DNA from: an uncultured Kiritimatiellota bacterium
Lineage (GTDB): Bacteria > Verrucomicrobiota > Kiritimatiellia > RFP12 > UBA1067
Assembly (NCBI GenBank): GCA_934635045.1
Contig: CAKTZA010000017.1
Coordinates: 1-56,627, forward strand
Length of the DNA stretch: 56,627 bases
Reading direction: 5' to 3'
This document shows positions 38,601-46,860 of the stretch, piece by piece; position 1 is the stretch's first letter; each line of letters starts with the position of its first letter. Made by a program: the position numbers and the translations under genes. The notes under the pieces are model-generated. The model did no database searches, was not told the DNA's origin, and worked only from the letters and a program-made list of their open reading frames with translations.

Positions 38601-41176
38601 ATAATCTGCCTACCGTCTCGCCAGACTTCCCGAAACCCGAACCGGACAGTTCGGGCGGTCGGCTCGTCCCGCGCTCCCATTCCGCTCCGGCGAGCGCAGG
38701 CGACCGCCGCCGTGTAGAGATACGGACGGCCGAGTTCCCAGGTGTTCGGATCGTCCCACGGAATCTCGAAGGCAAAGGCGTTCACACCCGCCTTCAGGGC
38801 AACGGCCCGCGCCGCCGACTTGACGACCGCCCCCACCTCGTCCCGGATCGCAACGGAGAGATCGCCGTCCGACGGGTCTTCCCCACACGTCACCTCGATT
38901 TCGACTCGCAGCCTCTTCTCCCGCCAGCTGGGGTTGCAGAAGACGTCCGTGATCCGCGTCCACGGCGTCACCGTCAGCTCCGGCGCGCGCGTCAGCCCCG
39001 GCGGATTGCGGTGATCCATGTCCGCCCAGAGGGTCTGCCCCTTGCGCGCCTCGGCGCCGAAGCGCGTCAGCATCCAGGCGAACTCGTTCTCCTCGCCATA
39101 GCGGACGGCCTCGGAGACGTCGATGTCGCCCGCCGGACGCAAGATCTCGCCGACCTTCTTGCCGTTGAGCTCCAGGACGAGATCCGCCTGCAGCAAGGCG
39201 TGCGGCACCGAAAACGCCACCCGCGAGCCTTTCCATTCGGCGGGGACGCGCTGCTTCACGCGGAACCAGGCGCTCGTCTGCGTGACCCTGTCGCCGCGCG
39301 CCCACAAGTGGCCGCGCCCCGGCAGGCGGACGGTCTCCTCGCCGGTGCGGAACCAGCGCCGCATCAGCTGCGCGATGATCCACTGCCCGCGCGCATTGGA
39401 ATGGCAGCCGTCGCGCATGAACCAGCCGGGCACCTTGCCGGACGCATTGATGTACTCGCAGATCGGCTTCTGCATGTCAAAGTAGGCACAGTGCTCCTCT
39501 TCGGCGATCTTCGCGAGGGCCTGCCTGAACGGATCCCGGTCTGGGTTCAGCCGCAGCTCGTCCGCCACGACGCCCTTTGAAAAGATGGGCGAGATGACGA
39601 GAATCTCCTGCTCCGGATGTCTCGCGCGCACCTGGCGGATCACGTCGCGGACGACTTCCGGATTCTTGCCGTGCGAGATGCCGCCGATGACAAGCAGATC
39701 CATCGGATCGTACCTGAAGACGTACTCGTCGAGACGGTTCTCCTGACGGTACCAGGCGCAGCCCGTCCCCGAACGAGTTGAGCCGATCGCCTCCAGCCGG
39801 CAGCGCGGATTGTCCGCCTGCAGCAGCTTGTCGAAGTTCGAGGCCATCGTGTCCTGGATGAGCGAATCTCCCAAGACCACCATCTTGCAGGATCCGTCGC
39901 CCCGCAACTTGGCCATCGTCTTCTGGATGAAGCGGAAACGCCCCTGCGGCGGAACATATCCGACCGCTTCCGGCGACTCCTCGGCAACGGGATCTCCAGC
40001 AAGGAACCCATTCACCAGGAAGCCGCCGATTCGCGTGACGCCAGCATCGGTCTTCAGCGCAAAGCGGTGCGGTACGGACGGGTCGAGCCCCTCGGCCAGC
40101 AGCTGCGTCCGCATCGTCACGTTCGTCGCGTCGGCCTTCGGCGCCGACAGCGTGTGCCACGCACCGCCGTCAACCTGCCAACGGATATCCGCCGTCCCCG
40201 CCCCCACAACGTCAAGGAGGCCGACGGCCGTGGCATTGGTGACCGAAAAGGCGATCGCGGCGCCGGACTCCGAACACGTCAGCAGATGCCGAAACGGCGC
40301 AAGCGGCGACTTCTGCCCCGTCGTCCAGGGTCCCTTGCGGGCGATCCGCGCGTCTTCATATGCGATGATGCGACCGTACGGACGAGAATCGGGATACAGC
40401 GGCTCCAAAAGCGGATAGGGCGTCTTCCATCCGTCCTTGGATGGCGGTGCCGCATCAAGGATCTCCGCCATCGCGTCATGAGCCGTCTTCGTGTAGACAG
40501 CTGCGGCCTTGGCGTTCGGCGTGCCGTTCACGCCGGCGAAATAGTCCGCCTTCGCCGTGTCGCCGCGCGTCACCGACTCGGCTGCGGCACGGGCCAGATT
40601 GATTGAGGGGATGTTCCAGTGCGCGCAGACCTTCTCGCATTCTTCGATATAGCGCGGCGTACGGCCCGCGAGATAATCCTCCAGCATCTCCGGCGTCGCC
40701 GCATAGACGACGATGCGCGAGTGTTGGCGGCGGAAGTCGAGTATCTGACGCAGGATGGCATCGAGGTTCCGAGCCGCACGCTCCGGCTTGATCGCACGGT
40801 CGCCCAGCGCGAAATCCAAGACAACGAGGTGTCCGGACCAGATGAGATGTCCGTACACGGGCTGCCCCCAGACGAGCGCATAGCGGGCGAACTCCGAACC
40901 GCCGGGCAGCGTGTTTCGGATCTCGCGCGGCGCGATCTTGCCATACTTCTCGCGCGCCGCCGCGTTCATCGCCGCCGAATAGCGATCCCGGCCGTCCGGC
41001 ATCGACAGCAGCTCGTTGCCGCAGTAGAAGACATACTGATAGCCGGGCCGATCCGTCCCGAAAAACCATTCCGAGTTTGGAATGCCGCCTCGGCAGTGCC
41101 AGAACTCGCCGGCCGTGGCGGCCGGCCCCACCAGGACAGCAGTTGCCAGCGCCAGCGAAAGACACGGTTTTCTCAT
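35618..41176 (-). CDS. Giant secreted multidomain protein: two SGNH domains plus GH2-like core
   Basis: An 1852-residue exported protein. The ATG at 41176 is chosen because AAGGAG lies 8 nt upstream; signal peptide MRKPCLSLALATAVLVGPAATA. Residues about 25-220 resemble a degenerate SGNH hydrolase. Residues about 430-640 form an intact-looking one (KMVVLGDSLIQDTM, VIGGISHG, RDGCHSNARGQW). A beta-sandwich (WKGSRVAFSVPHALLQADL, about 690) and a GH2-like barrel follow (IIMNGHPVHFRTCYSYAASKWG near 856; HPSIVAEY and WHSAEFGQPYDGNW, possible catalytic acids). The C-terminal 150 residues read like a jelly-roll ending NRIRGFDPYVFHYW. It probably de-esterifies and cuts a complex glycan; substrate unknown. 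Last gene of the operon. Confidence 0.75.
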   Translation of the reverse strand: MRKPCLSLALATAVLVGPAATAGEFWHCRGGIPNSEWFFGTDRPGYQYVFYCGNELLSMPDGRDRYSAAMNAAAREKYGKIAPREIRNTLPGGSEFARYALVWGQPVYGHLIWSGHLVVLDFALGDRAIKPERAARNLDAILRQILDFRRQHSRIVVYAATPEMLEDYLAGRTPRYIEECEKVCAHWNIPSINLARAAAESVTRGDTAKADYFAGVNGTPNAKAAAVYTKTAHDAMAEILDAAPPSKDGWKTPYPLLEPLYPDSRPYGRIIAYEDARIARKGPWTTGQKSPLAPFRHLLTCSESGAAIAFSVTNATAVGLLDVVGAGTADIRWQVDGGAWHTLSAPKADATNVTMRTQLLAEGLDPSVPHRFALKTDAGVTRIGGFLVNGFLAGDPVAEESPEAVGYVPPQGRFRFIQKTMAKLRGDGSCKMVVLGDSLIQDTMASNFDKLLQADNPRCRLEAIGSTRSGTGCAWYRQENRLDEYVFRYDPMDLLVIGGISHGKNPEVVRDVIRQVRARHPEQEILVISPIFSKGVVADELRLNPDRDPFRQALAKIAEEEHCAYFDMQKPICEYINASGKVPGWFMRDGCHSNARGQWIIAQLMRRWFRTGEETVRLPGRGHLWARGDRVTQTSAWFRVKQRVPAEWKGSRVAFSVPHALLQADLVLELNGKKVGEILRPAGDIDVSEAVRYGEENEFAWMLTRFGAEARKGQTLWADMDHRNPPGLTRAPELTVTPWTRITDVFCNPSWREKRLRVEIEVTCGEDPSDGDLSVAIRDEVGAVVKSAARAVALKAGVNAFAFEIPWDDPNTWELGRPYLYTAAVACARRSGMGARDEPTARTVRFGFREVWRDGRQIIMNGHPVHFRTCYSYAASKWGARFLRNVGYNVVTINHKSDGCTLTDTLFEQLDDYDEAGVGCFISCGGGPAISGFDIHLDRRREEIYRQYQKTFQRATRNHPSIVAEYVTQMVLSDTKSHDPTMLGQYEASGPRFSDIETWRRVNREYNPNVLYYSHADGPNGDLASGNLYLNFTPLQEREEWLSQWAEKGTWPWHSAEFGQPYDGNWYWQRLFLGTEHLAQIFGDRAYAEETPAALTNALEIADKAHPWGHGCDLGHLTMQEQPLFWEMQRIWTKRTNTRWRAFGFNGGNDYFNLHEAYGTPPGTMGYGRYGIKGDEEDLLRKPSWANEGYDIHRLGNLDFCGFLGGAPDFADRTHAYWTGERIEKQAVLIWDGFGDKRVWVEWTLERPSGARATVASGRFAASLKQGERAFVPFSLTAPNAERKEAYVLKISFVDEGALVAFDSQAVEVYPDRRHPMYRVTAPQAKVALFDPKGESAPVLDALGIPYEKIDSLAFPSSPSASPLPLVIGRNALDDAVDLAISPKTLKDGLKVLYLVQAPEVWQAMGFAVQDTMSRELYLRERQNPAYRFVTDDMLAHWRGAPKYGKKDYGPIMRHASQRGPRWTRRHTVAGCVLEIPTRVGFAPVVDGEFDMNYAAVLRFRAGKGALTFCTLDLESRVGTDPAATAVAAAVFNDFLKPVAPTEKRELPSALRLKATLVSRGKVYKAEPADASSSLVAAPALFRWPAGLTADVAADGAFDLKADAFLAEVAANKVEKHAQQYEMCRARIERLFARVATAQGAEPDDEVIRRVLYRSCALNYEPLPDVHILGPFEARDDSDFVVTNVFPGEEMAIAGDYNPNIVFDLPQGGTTEWRLTLGADEKGLFDFRRHFPNQRHPVYLAICNVVRETAGEASLLFGVDWRAKIWCNGEVVKEVPMGMNYPGIEVPLKLKAGKNVLAFKIGGGTKQQEFYGLLERERTRSAGNRPRDEALEKVSLYDNRIRGFDPYVFHYW

Positions 41177-41178
41177 GC

Positions 41179-43353
41179 TCACAGCTCCTTCTCCTCGATC
41201 GACTTCCTGTCAGACGGCTTGCTCTTGAGCCGCGCCGTCGTCAGCATGACGGTCTCGCGCCCGGGACAGCTGACGGTCGCCGTCACGCACTCGTCCGTCG
41301 CCGCACGCTGTCCCTTACAGACGAGCGGCAGGTCGACGACCTTGCGCGAATCCGGCTTGAGCGAGACTCGCCGGGCGGCAGGGCCTTCCAGTCCCGGCGT
41401 ATACGTCAGCCTGACGTCGTAGACGGCCGACGTCGGCTCGGTGTTGTCCAGGACGAGCGTCAGCATCCGCCGCGAGCCCGCCTCCAGGGCGCTCTCCTTG
41501 ACGTCGCCGTAGAACGTGCGGCCGGGCGGCGCGAAGAGCGCGCCGATCTTCGGGACATGCGGCGGGCGAACCTCCTCCAGCTCCTCGCGGACGACGAGCG
41601 AGGCGAACAGGATGCTGACCTGGTTCTCCAGATCCTCAAACGCGAGATCGTTCGACGCCCGAACGGGAATCCCGTCCAGAGGGAACTCGTGATAGGTGCA
41701 GAGAAAGACGCCCGGCTCACGCGGCGCATCGGCATAGCGAAGCTTGAGCGGGCGCCCGTTGAATCGAACCGTAAAGCCGCGCGAATACAGCAAGTCGGCG
41801 TCCACCACGCCGAGGCGCAGAAACGCCCGAGAGCGCTTCGGAAGGGCTTTCGGCCCCGGCACCGTCGTCTTCCAGGGCGCGAGAATCGTCTTGTCGCCCG
41901 TGTCCTGGCCGTAGAAGTCCCGCTGACAGACAGGCGCGCCCAGCGCCTGGGGACGGTCGAGCGAGCAGCCGAGGATGAGCATCTCGTCCGGTTCCAGCGC
42001 ATACGCATCGGCAAGGGCCGCTGCCTGCCGCTCGTCAAAGGCGACGCGCGCCGTATCGCGGCAGTGAATCGAGCGGATCCGGACGCCTGTCACCGCCCCC
42101 GTGAGGCCCTTCAGCTGCGGCTCGAACGTCCGGCGCTGCGTCGTCGGATTGTAGACGGCGAGCGTGAGGAGCTGCGGACTCTTCAGCGCGGCAAAGGCCT
42201 TCAGCGTTCCGTCATGGTTGGCGACATGGAGATTCGTGCCGCGCAAGTCGCGCAGCTGCATGAAATGCTCGCCGAGCTCCGTCAGTTTCCACTTCCAGTT
42301 CCGGGGGTCGGTCTTGTCCGGCACCATCAGGTCGGAACACTGTCCGCGAAAGGCTCCCATGTGAACGGAGACGCCGTCCCACTTGTCGGGATTCTCCAGC
42401 AGCATGAACAGCTGCTGAACGAACCATTTCGAGCGCTCACCGGCGTGGTCGGACCACCAGGTGCAGTGGTTGTTCTCCGCGACCGTGCCGCGCGGACGGA
42501 CGCCGCGCGCGTTCTCGGCCTCGTTCTGCAGCATGGAGAACCAGCTGAAATGGCTCATCGGCCCGATGTAGTACGCGTTGTAGACGAAGCGCGTCATCGG
42601 GTTCTTGACGTCGCGGACGACACGACTGCCCCACTGGCGATACCCTTCGCGCGTGAAGAAGTTCCCGGACGCGACGCACGGGCCGGATATCTTGAAGTCG
42701 GGAATCTCCTTCTCGGCAAAAGCCTCGAGGTTGTCATACTGGCGAATCCACGCCGACACGGCGTCATAGGTCGTCTCGAACCGTCCAGCCCAGTGTCCGT
42801 AATTCGGTTCGCACTCGAAAAAGAACCAGTTGTCACGCCCCTTGAGCGCCGGGTTGTTCGCGACAATGGCGTCCGTCTCCGCCTTCAGGAACCGGCAGGA
42901 CTCGGCAGGAAAGTTCGCCGTGTCGACGGCGCTGCCGATCGTCATGTGGAAGGCGACGTGGTTCGTGATGCCGTAGCGCGTGACGGCTTTCATCGTGAAG
43001 TCCTGTCCGCCGCGGCTACGGGCGATCGCATTGGAGATCGAGACAAAGGCGTCGGGCAGGTCCAGCCAGGCCTTCCACATCGCGCGGCGCTCTGCGTCCG
43101 TCAGCCTCTTCGGGTCTTTCGCGTTTTCGGCCGGCCATTTCCGCGTGTAGGCAATCCAGTTCCCCATGAAATTGAGGAAGAGCCTGGCCCCATTCAGCTC
43201 AAGCGCCCGGATCTGCTCCGTCGGCGAGTCGCCTCCCTCGCCGTTGAAATTCGCGTTGAAGACGCCTTGGATCTCCGTGTAGCCGTTAAAGGACTGAGGA
43301 CGGTCGGCATGGACGGACACGGTCGCCGCCAGCAAGAGCGCTGCAATCATCAT
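41179..43353 (-). CDS. Secreted glycoside-hydrolase-like protein, family not recognised
   Basis: A 724-residue exported protein. The ATG at 43353 overlaps the stop of the upstream gene (ATGA) with GGAGG 4 nt before; the ATG one codon later has better spacing. The signal is MMIAALLLAATVSVHA. The N-terminal half looks like a (beta/alpha)8 barrel (LELNGARLFLNFMGNW, NHVAFHMTIGSA, WFFFECEPNYGHWAG, KISGPCVASGNFF, VAENNHCTWWSDH, VSVHMGAF). The Glu in FECEPN and in VAENNHC are plausible acid/base and nucleophile for a clan GH-A enzyme. The C-terminal half is beta-rich. The giant SGNH/GH2-like protein starts 2 nt after its stop. Confidence 0.65.
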   Translation of the reverse strand: MMIAALLLAATVSVHADRPQSFNGYTEIQGVFNANFNGEGGDSPTEQIRALELNGARLFLNFMGNWIAYTRKWPAENAKDPKRLTDAERRAMWKAWLDLPDAFVSISNAIARSRGGQDFTMKAVTRYGITNHVAFHMTIGSAVDTANFPAESCRFLKAETDAIVANNPALKGRDNWFFFECEPNYGHWAGRFETTYDAVSAWIRQYDNLEAFAEKEIPDFKISGPCVASGNFFTREGYRQWGSRVVRDVKNPMTRFVYNAYYIGPMSHFSWFSMLQNEAENARGVRPRGTVAENNHCTWWSDHAGERSKWFVQQLFMLLENPDKWDGVSVHMGAFRGQCSDLMVPDKTDPRNWKWKLTELGEHFMQLRDLRGTNLHVANHDGTLKAFAALKSPQLLTLAVYNPTTQRRTFEPQLKGLTGAVTGVRIRSIHCRDTARVAFDERQAAALADAYALEPDEMLILGCSLDRPQALGAPVCQRDFYGQDTGDKTILAPWKTTVPGPKALPKRSRAFLRLGVVDADLLYSRGFTVRFNGRPLKLRYADAPREPGVFLCTYHEFPLDGIPVRASNDLAFEDLENQVSILFASLVVREELEEVRPPHVPKIGALFAPPGRTFYGDVKESALEAGSRRMLTLVLDNTEPTSAVYDVRLTYTPGLEGPAARRVSLKPDSRKVVDLPLVCKGQRAATDECVTATVSCPGRETVMLTTARLKSKPSDRKSIEEKEL

Positions 43354-44078
43354 TTCACCTCCGGAATCGTCGCCGTCATCTTCTTCTGGCTGCCGATGAG
43401 CCGCAAGTTGCAGGAGAGAAGCCCCTGCCAATACGGCCCAGAAAGACTCCATGTCCCGGACGTGTAACCTCGCGAGGGAGCCACGGGCCTGTCAAGCCGC
43501 AGACGATAGTGGTCGGCGTTGAAGGAAAGCGAAACCGTCAGGGGAAAGTCCGCAGGGTCCATCACGCCAAGGAACGCCGTCTCGCCGTAGTCCTCCCCCG
43601 GCTTCGCGTTCGGCACGCCGTTCTTCGCAGACAGCGTGACGTTGACGAGGCCGCCACGCGGGCGCGTGAAGCGCAGCATCACCGCCGCGCACGCGCCGGA
43701 CATGCCGAAGTCATTGGAGAAGGCGTCGTTCCGTGCGGCATCGTAGCGCGTCACCTTCGGCCTGTGGAAGACGGCCAGTTCCGCGCGCCCTTCCTCGTCC
43801 AGATCGGACAGGGAGAAGGTAACCTTCCGCATCTGCCTGTCGCCCGTCGGCGGCAACGACAGCCCCGACAAGTCACGGACGAGCGCCGCCGTCGAGAACT
43901 GTCCCTCCTTGACCGTATCAAAGGAAAGCCTTCCCTCCGCCGTCTTCGTCACCCGGCCCGAAACGGCCACGAGCGGATGGAATCCGCCGCCGAGGAGATT
44001 TCCCGGACTTCCCGCCCACAGGGCCGCCGGAAGGGCCAGCGCCAAAGCCAATACAACGATGGAATGCGGTTTTTTCAT
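43350..44078 (-). CDS. Small secreted beta-sandwich protein, function unknown
   Basis: A 242-residue exported protein with a clear signal peptide (MKKPHSIVVLALALALPAALWA). The mature part is beta-rich and without a recognised domain (TFSLSDLDEEGRAELAVFHRP, LVNVTLSAKNG, LTVSLSFNADHYRLRL). It could be a carbohydrate-binding module or accessory factor for the two large enzymes it leads. The ATG is 7 nt after TATAAT with no ribosome binding site, so the whole operon probably starts with a leaderless message. Its stop overlaps the next start. Confidence 0.65.
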   Translation of the reverse strand: MKKPHSIVVLALALALPAALWAGSPGNLLGGGFHPLVAVSGRVTKTAEGRLSFDTVKEGQFSTAALVRDLSGLSLPPTGDRQMRKVTFSLSDLDEEGRAELAVFHRPKVTRYDAARNDAFSNDFGMSGACAAVMLRFTRPRGGLVNVTLSAKNGVPNAKPGEDYGETAFLGVMDPADFPLTVSLSFNADHYRLRLDRPVAPSRGYTSGTWSLSGPYWQGLLSCNLRLIGSQKKMTATIPEVK

Positions 44079-44085
44079 GCCGCAT

Positions 44086-44094
44086 ATTATACCA
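44086..44094 (-). promoter_or_regulatory. Extended -10 promoter of the second glycan operon
   Basis: TGGTATAATATGCGGC on the minus strand, 7 nt before the ATG at 44078. It lies in the 58-bp gap after the AraC gene. Confidence 0.75.
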
Positions 44095-44136
44095 CACGAA
44101 TGTCGACAAGAAATCCATGCGACAACCTGACAAGCC

Positions 44137-45006
44137 TCAGCCGCCGCCCTGCTGCCGCCGGAACGCCGTCGGAGACGTGCCGACATAACGGTGAAAGACG
44201 CGGGAGAAGGAAGCGACGTCCGGGAATCCGCAACTGCGGGCGACGGCAATTCCCCGCTCCTCCCTCTTCAGCATCGCCTTCGCCCGTTCGATCCGCTGGC
44301 GCAGAGAGTAGTCGTGCGGGGTCAGCCCCGTATGCTTCTTGAAAAGGTCGAAGAAACGCGCCCGGCTGTAGCCGATGTGTCGGACAAGGTCCTCAAGGTC
44401 GAGTCCCTCGTGCGCGTGTTCGCGTATGTAGCGGACGGCCTCGGTGATCTCAAACGGCTGAAGGCCCGCCTTCTCCGAATCCCTTGCCCGCGCGACGCTC
44501 GCGAGAATCGAACAGCAGGCGATGCGGACGACGCCCCATTCCCACGACGCGACGGACTTCCAGTCCCGCACGACGAATTCGGACAGGTTTCGGAACTGGC
44601 GGTGCGCCTCCTGGGGGCAGGCAAACGCAAGGCATCGCCTCGCCAGCAACCGCGCGTAGAGTTCGCGAAAATCAGCGGACGTAAAGACGCCGAAACGGTG
44701 CCGCCGCACATTCTGCGGACGGATTGCCAGACCGAGCCGACGTCCTGGCGCATCGATCGAATCCTGGAGGCGGTGCCGCATGCCGGCGGGCACGACCAGG
44801 CACATGCCCGCGCAAAGCGTCGTGGGCTCGCGGCGTTCCAGCTCATAGACGTGTTTGCCCTTGAGACAGCAGATCAGCTCCGTGTAGTCGTGCGTGTGCC
44901 ATTCCGTGCGGACGGCCCTGTCGGTCTCCAGACACGTCACGCGCCGGATCCAGTCCAGCCCGATGAGATCGCCCGGAAGAACAATCGTTGGATTTGTCGC
45001 TTTCAT
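44137..45006 (-). CDS. AraC-family regulator with cupin sensor domain
   Basis: A 289-residue activator. The N-terminal cupin part reads EWHTHDYTELICCLKGKHVYEL and LVVPAGMRHRL. The C-terminal double helix-turn-helix is ITEAVRYIREHAHEGLDLEDLVRHIGYSRARFFDLFKKHTGLTPHDYSLRQRIERAKAML and VARSCGFPDVASFSRVFHRYVGTSPTAFRR. The ATG at 45006 is preferred because it gives the normal family start; 45033 is possible, and neither has a strong ribosome binding site. It lies directly upstream of, and in line with, the glycan operon at 44078, which is its probable target, with the released sugar as cupin ligand. Confidence 0.9.
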   Translation of the reverse strand: MKATNPTIVLPGDLIGLDWIRRVTCLETDRAVRTEWHTHDYTELICCLKGKHVYELERREPTTLCAGMCLVVPAGMRHRLQDSIDAPGRRLGLAIRPQNVRRHRFGVFTSADFRELYARLLARRCLAFACPQEAHRQFRNLSEFVVRDWKSVASWEWGVVRIACCSILASVARARDSEKAGLQPFEITEAVRYIREHAHEGLDLEDLVRHIGYSRARFFDLFKKHTGLTPHDYSLRQRIERAKAMLKREERGIAVARSCGFPDVASFSRVFHRYVGTSPTAFRRQQGGG

Positions 45007-45085
45007 TTCGCATCCGAGGGTCCTGACAGCCATTGGTGGAGTAAGAATCTCCGAACCTTGAAAGACCCCCTTTCAACTGGTGCGC

Positions 45086-45094
45086 AATTTACCA
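45086..45094 (-). promoter_or_regulatory. Candidate promoter of the AraC gene
   Basis: TGGTAAATT on the minus strand matches the extended -10 pattern seen elsewhere in the window less exactly. It would give a leader of 70-75 nt. Confidence 0.5.
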
Positions 45095-45136
45095 AAAAAC
45101 CGCCTTCACGTCAATCAGGGGAGCCCCCACAAACAG

Positions 45137-45178
45137 GTTGTAAATACAACGGACATCGTACGCGCCAAATGCTATCAT
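45137..45178 (+). promoter_or_regulatory. hcp promoter with a dyad at about -41.5
   Basis: Extended -10 TGCTATCAT (TATCAT at 45173-45178) with a weak -35 CGGACA 17 nt upstream. The dyad GTTGTAAATACAAC (45137-45150; arms GTTGTA/TACAAC) is centred at about -41.5 from the expected start at 45185, the classic position for a class II CRP/FNR-type activator. Which regulator binds is unknown. Confidence 0.65.
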
Positions 45179-45264
45179 GCGCACCATCAGGGAGCGGTGC
45201 GTCTGCGCCACGGGGGCCCGGACGCGAAACCGCTTCCGCCAGCAAACGGAAAGGTAGGTGCCTC

Positions 45265-46815
45265 ATGGACAACAACACAAGCAACGCCATGTTCTGCCGT
45301 CAATGCCAGGAGACGTTCGGGAACACGGGCTGCACGCGCGTCGGCGTGTGCGGAAAGCGTCCCGCGACGGCGGGCCTCATGGACACGCTCGTCGCCGGGC
45401 TCGAAGAGCTGGCGTCCGCGCAGGAGCCGACGCGTGCGCGCGGCCGCTTCGTGACCGAGGCGCTCTTCCTGACGCTGACGAACGCGAACTTCGACGATGC
45501 GCGCCTCCGGGCGGCCATCGCCGCCTGCGAACGCGACCTCGGACATCCGATCGGACGCACCCTCCCGCGCGCCTTCTCGGACATCGACGCCGACGTGCGC
45601 AGCCTCAAGGAGCTGACGCTCTTCGGCCTAAAGGGCGTCGCGGCCTATGCGCACCACGCAGCCGTGCTCGGACAGGAGGACGACGCAGTCTACGCCTTCG
45701 TCTTCCGCGCGCTGCGGGCGATGGGCGAGGGGAAGACGGCGGACGCGCTGACGGCGCTCGCGCTCGACTGCGGCAAGACGGCCGTGCGGGCGATGGCCCT
45801 GCTCGACACGGGCAACACGGCGGCCTACGGGAAGCCGACGGTCACGACCGTGAGCCTCGGCGTCGGCACGCGCCCCGGCATCCTCGTCTCCGGCCACGAC
45901 CTGCGCGACCTCGCGGAACTGCTGGAGCAGACGAAGGACAGCGAGATCGACGTGTACACGCACGGCGAGATGCTGCCGGCCCACGCCTACCCGGAACTTC
46001 GCAAGCATCCGCACCTGAAAGGCAACTACGGCGACGCCTGGCATCGCCAGCAGAAGGACTTCGCGGCGTTCAACGGCGCGATCCTCATGACGACGAACTG
46101 CATCGTGCCCGTCCTCGACGCCTACCGCGACCGGATCTTCACGACGGGCGTCGCCGGGTATCCGGGCGTGCCGCACATTGCCGACCGCGCAGGCGGAAAG
46201 CCGAAGGACTTCTCGGACGTCATCGCGCGCGCCAAGGCGTGTCCGCCCCCGACACCGCTGGAGGACGGCTCAGTGACGGGCGGCTTCGCGCACGACCAGG
46301 TGCTCGCGCTCAAGGACAAGGTGATCGCCGCCGTGAAGGCCGGCAAGATTCGCAAGTTCGTCGTGATGGCCGGATGCGACGGCCGCCACGCGACGCGCGA
46401 CTACTACACGCGCGTGGCGGAGGCCCTGCCGCCCGACACGGTCATCCTGACGGCGGGCTGCGCGAAGTACCGCTACATCAAGCGCGTGAAAGGCGACATC
46501 GACGGCATTCCGCGCGTGCTGGACGCCGGACAGTGCAACGACTCCTATTCGCTGGCGCTGATTGCGCTCGCGCTCAAGGAGGCGTTCGGGCTCGACGACG
46601 TCAACAGCCTGCCGCTCGCGTTCGACATCGCCTGGTACGAGCAGAAGGCCGTCGCGGTGCTGCTGGCGCTCCTGTCGCTCGGCTTCCGCAACATCCGGCT
46701 CGGCCCGACGCATCCGGCGTTCCTCTCGCCGGGCGTGGCGAAGGCGCTGGTCGAGCACTTCGGCCTCGCGGCCATCGGCACGCCCGAAGACGACGTGCGG
46801 GCGATCCTGGCCTGA
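45265..46815 (+). CDS. hcp: Hybrid-cluster protein (hydroxylamine/NO-reductase-type)
   Basis: A 516-residue Fe-S protein involved in nitrosative-stress defence; members reduce NO or hydroxylamine. The N-terminal cluster Cys are C11, C14, C23 and C29 (CRQC, x8, C, x5, C), as in the [4Fe-4S] forms of strict anaerobes. Hybrid-cluster ligands are visible in SGHDLRD, THGEMLPAHAYPEL, MTTNCIVP, TTGVAGYPG, VMAGCDGR, LTAGCAKYRY and DAGQCNDSYSL. The ribosome binding site AAGGTAGG precedes the ATG. Only the second plus-strand gene; no hcr reductase is adjacent. Convergent with potC, with 28 bp between the stops. Confidence 0.96.
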   Translation: MDNNTSNAMFCRQCQETFGNTGCTRVGVCGKRPATAGLMDTLVAGLEELASAQEPTRARGRFVTEALFLTLTNANFDDARLRAAIAACERDLGHPIGRTLPRAFSDIDADVRSLKELTLFGLKGVAAYAHHAAVLGQEDDAVYAFVFRALRAMGEGKTADALTALALDCGKTAVRAMALLDTGNTAAYGKPTVTTVSLGVGTRPGILVSGHDLRDLAELLEQTKDSEIDVYTHGEMLPAHAYPELRKHPHLKGNYGDAWHRQQKDFAAFNGAILMTTNCIVPVLDAYRDRIFTTGVAGYPGVPHIADRAGGKPKDFSDVIARAKACPPPTPLEDGSVTGGFAHDQVLALKDKVIAAVKAGKIRKFVVMAGCDGRHATRDYYTRVAEALPPDTVILTAGCAKYRYIKRVKGDIDGIPRVLDAGQCNDSYSLALIALALKEAFGLDDVNSLPLAFDIAWYEQKAVAVLLALLSLGFRNIRLGPTHPAFLSPGVAKALVEHFGLAAIGTPEDDVRAILA

Positions 46816-46836
46816 CACGCCGTCTCACCGCCCGAA

Positions 46837-46860
46837 CCGCCCGTCACCGCCGGCGGGCGG
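46837..46860. terminator. GC-rich hairpin at the hcp/potC convergence
   Basis: Arms CCGCCC and GGGCGG with a 12-nt interior that can pair further. It overlaps the end of potC and has no T-tract. Weak candidate for a shared terminator. Confidence 0.3.

Noticed and set aside
35600..39580. A 1326-codon plus-strand open frame opposite the giant secreted protein
   Set aside because: Same composition artefact; the minus-strand protein has a signal peptide, SGNH and GH2-like motifs.
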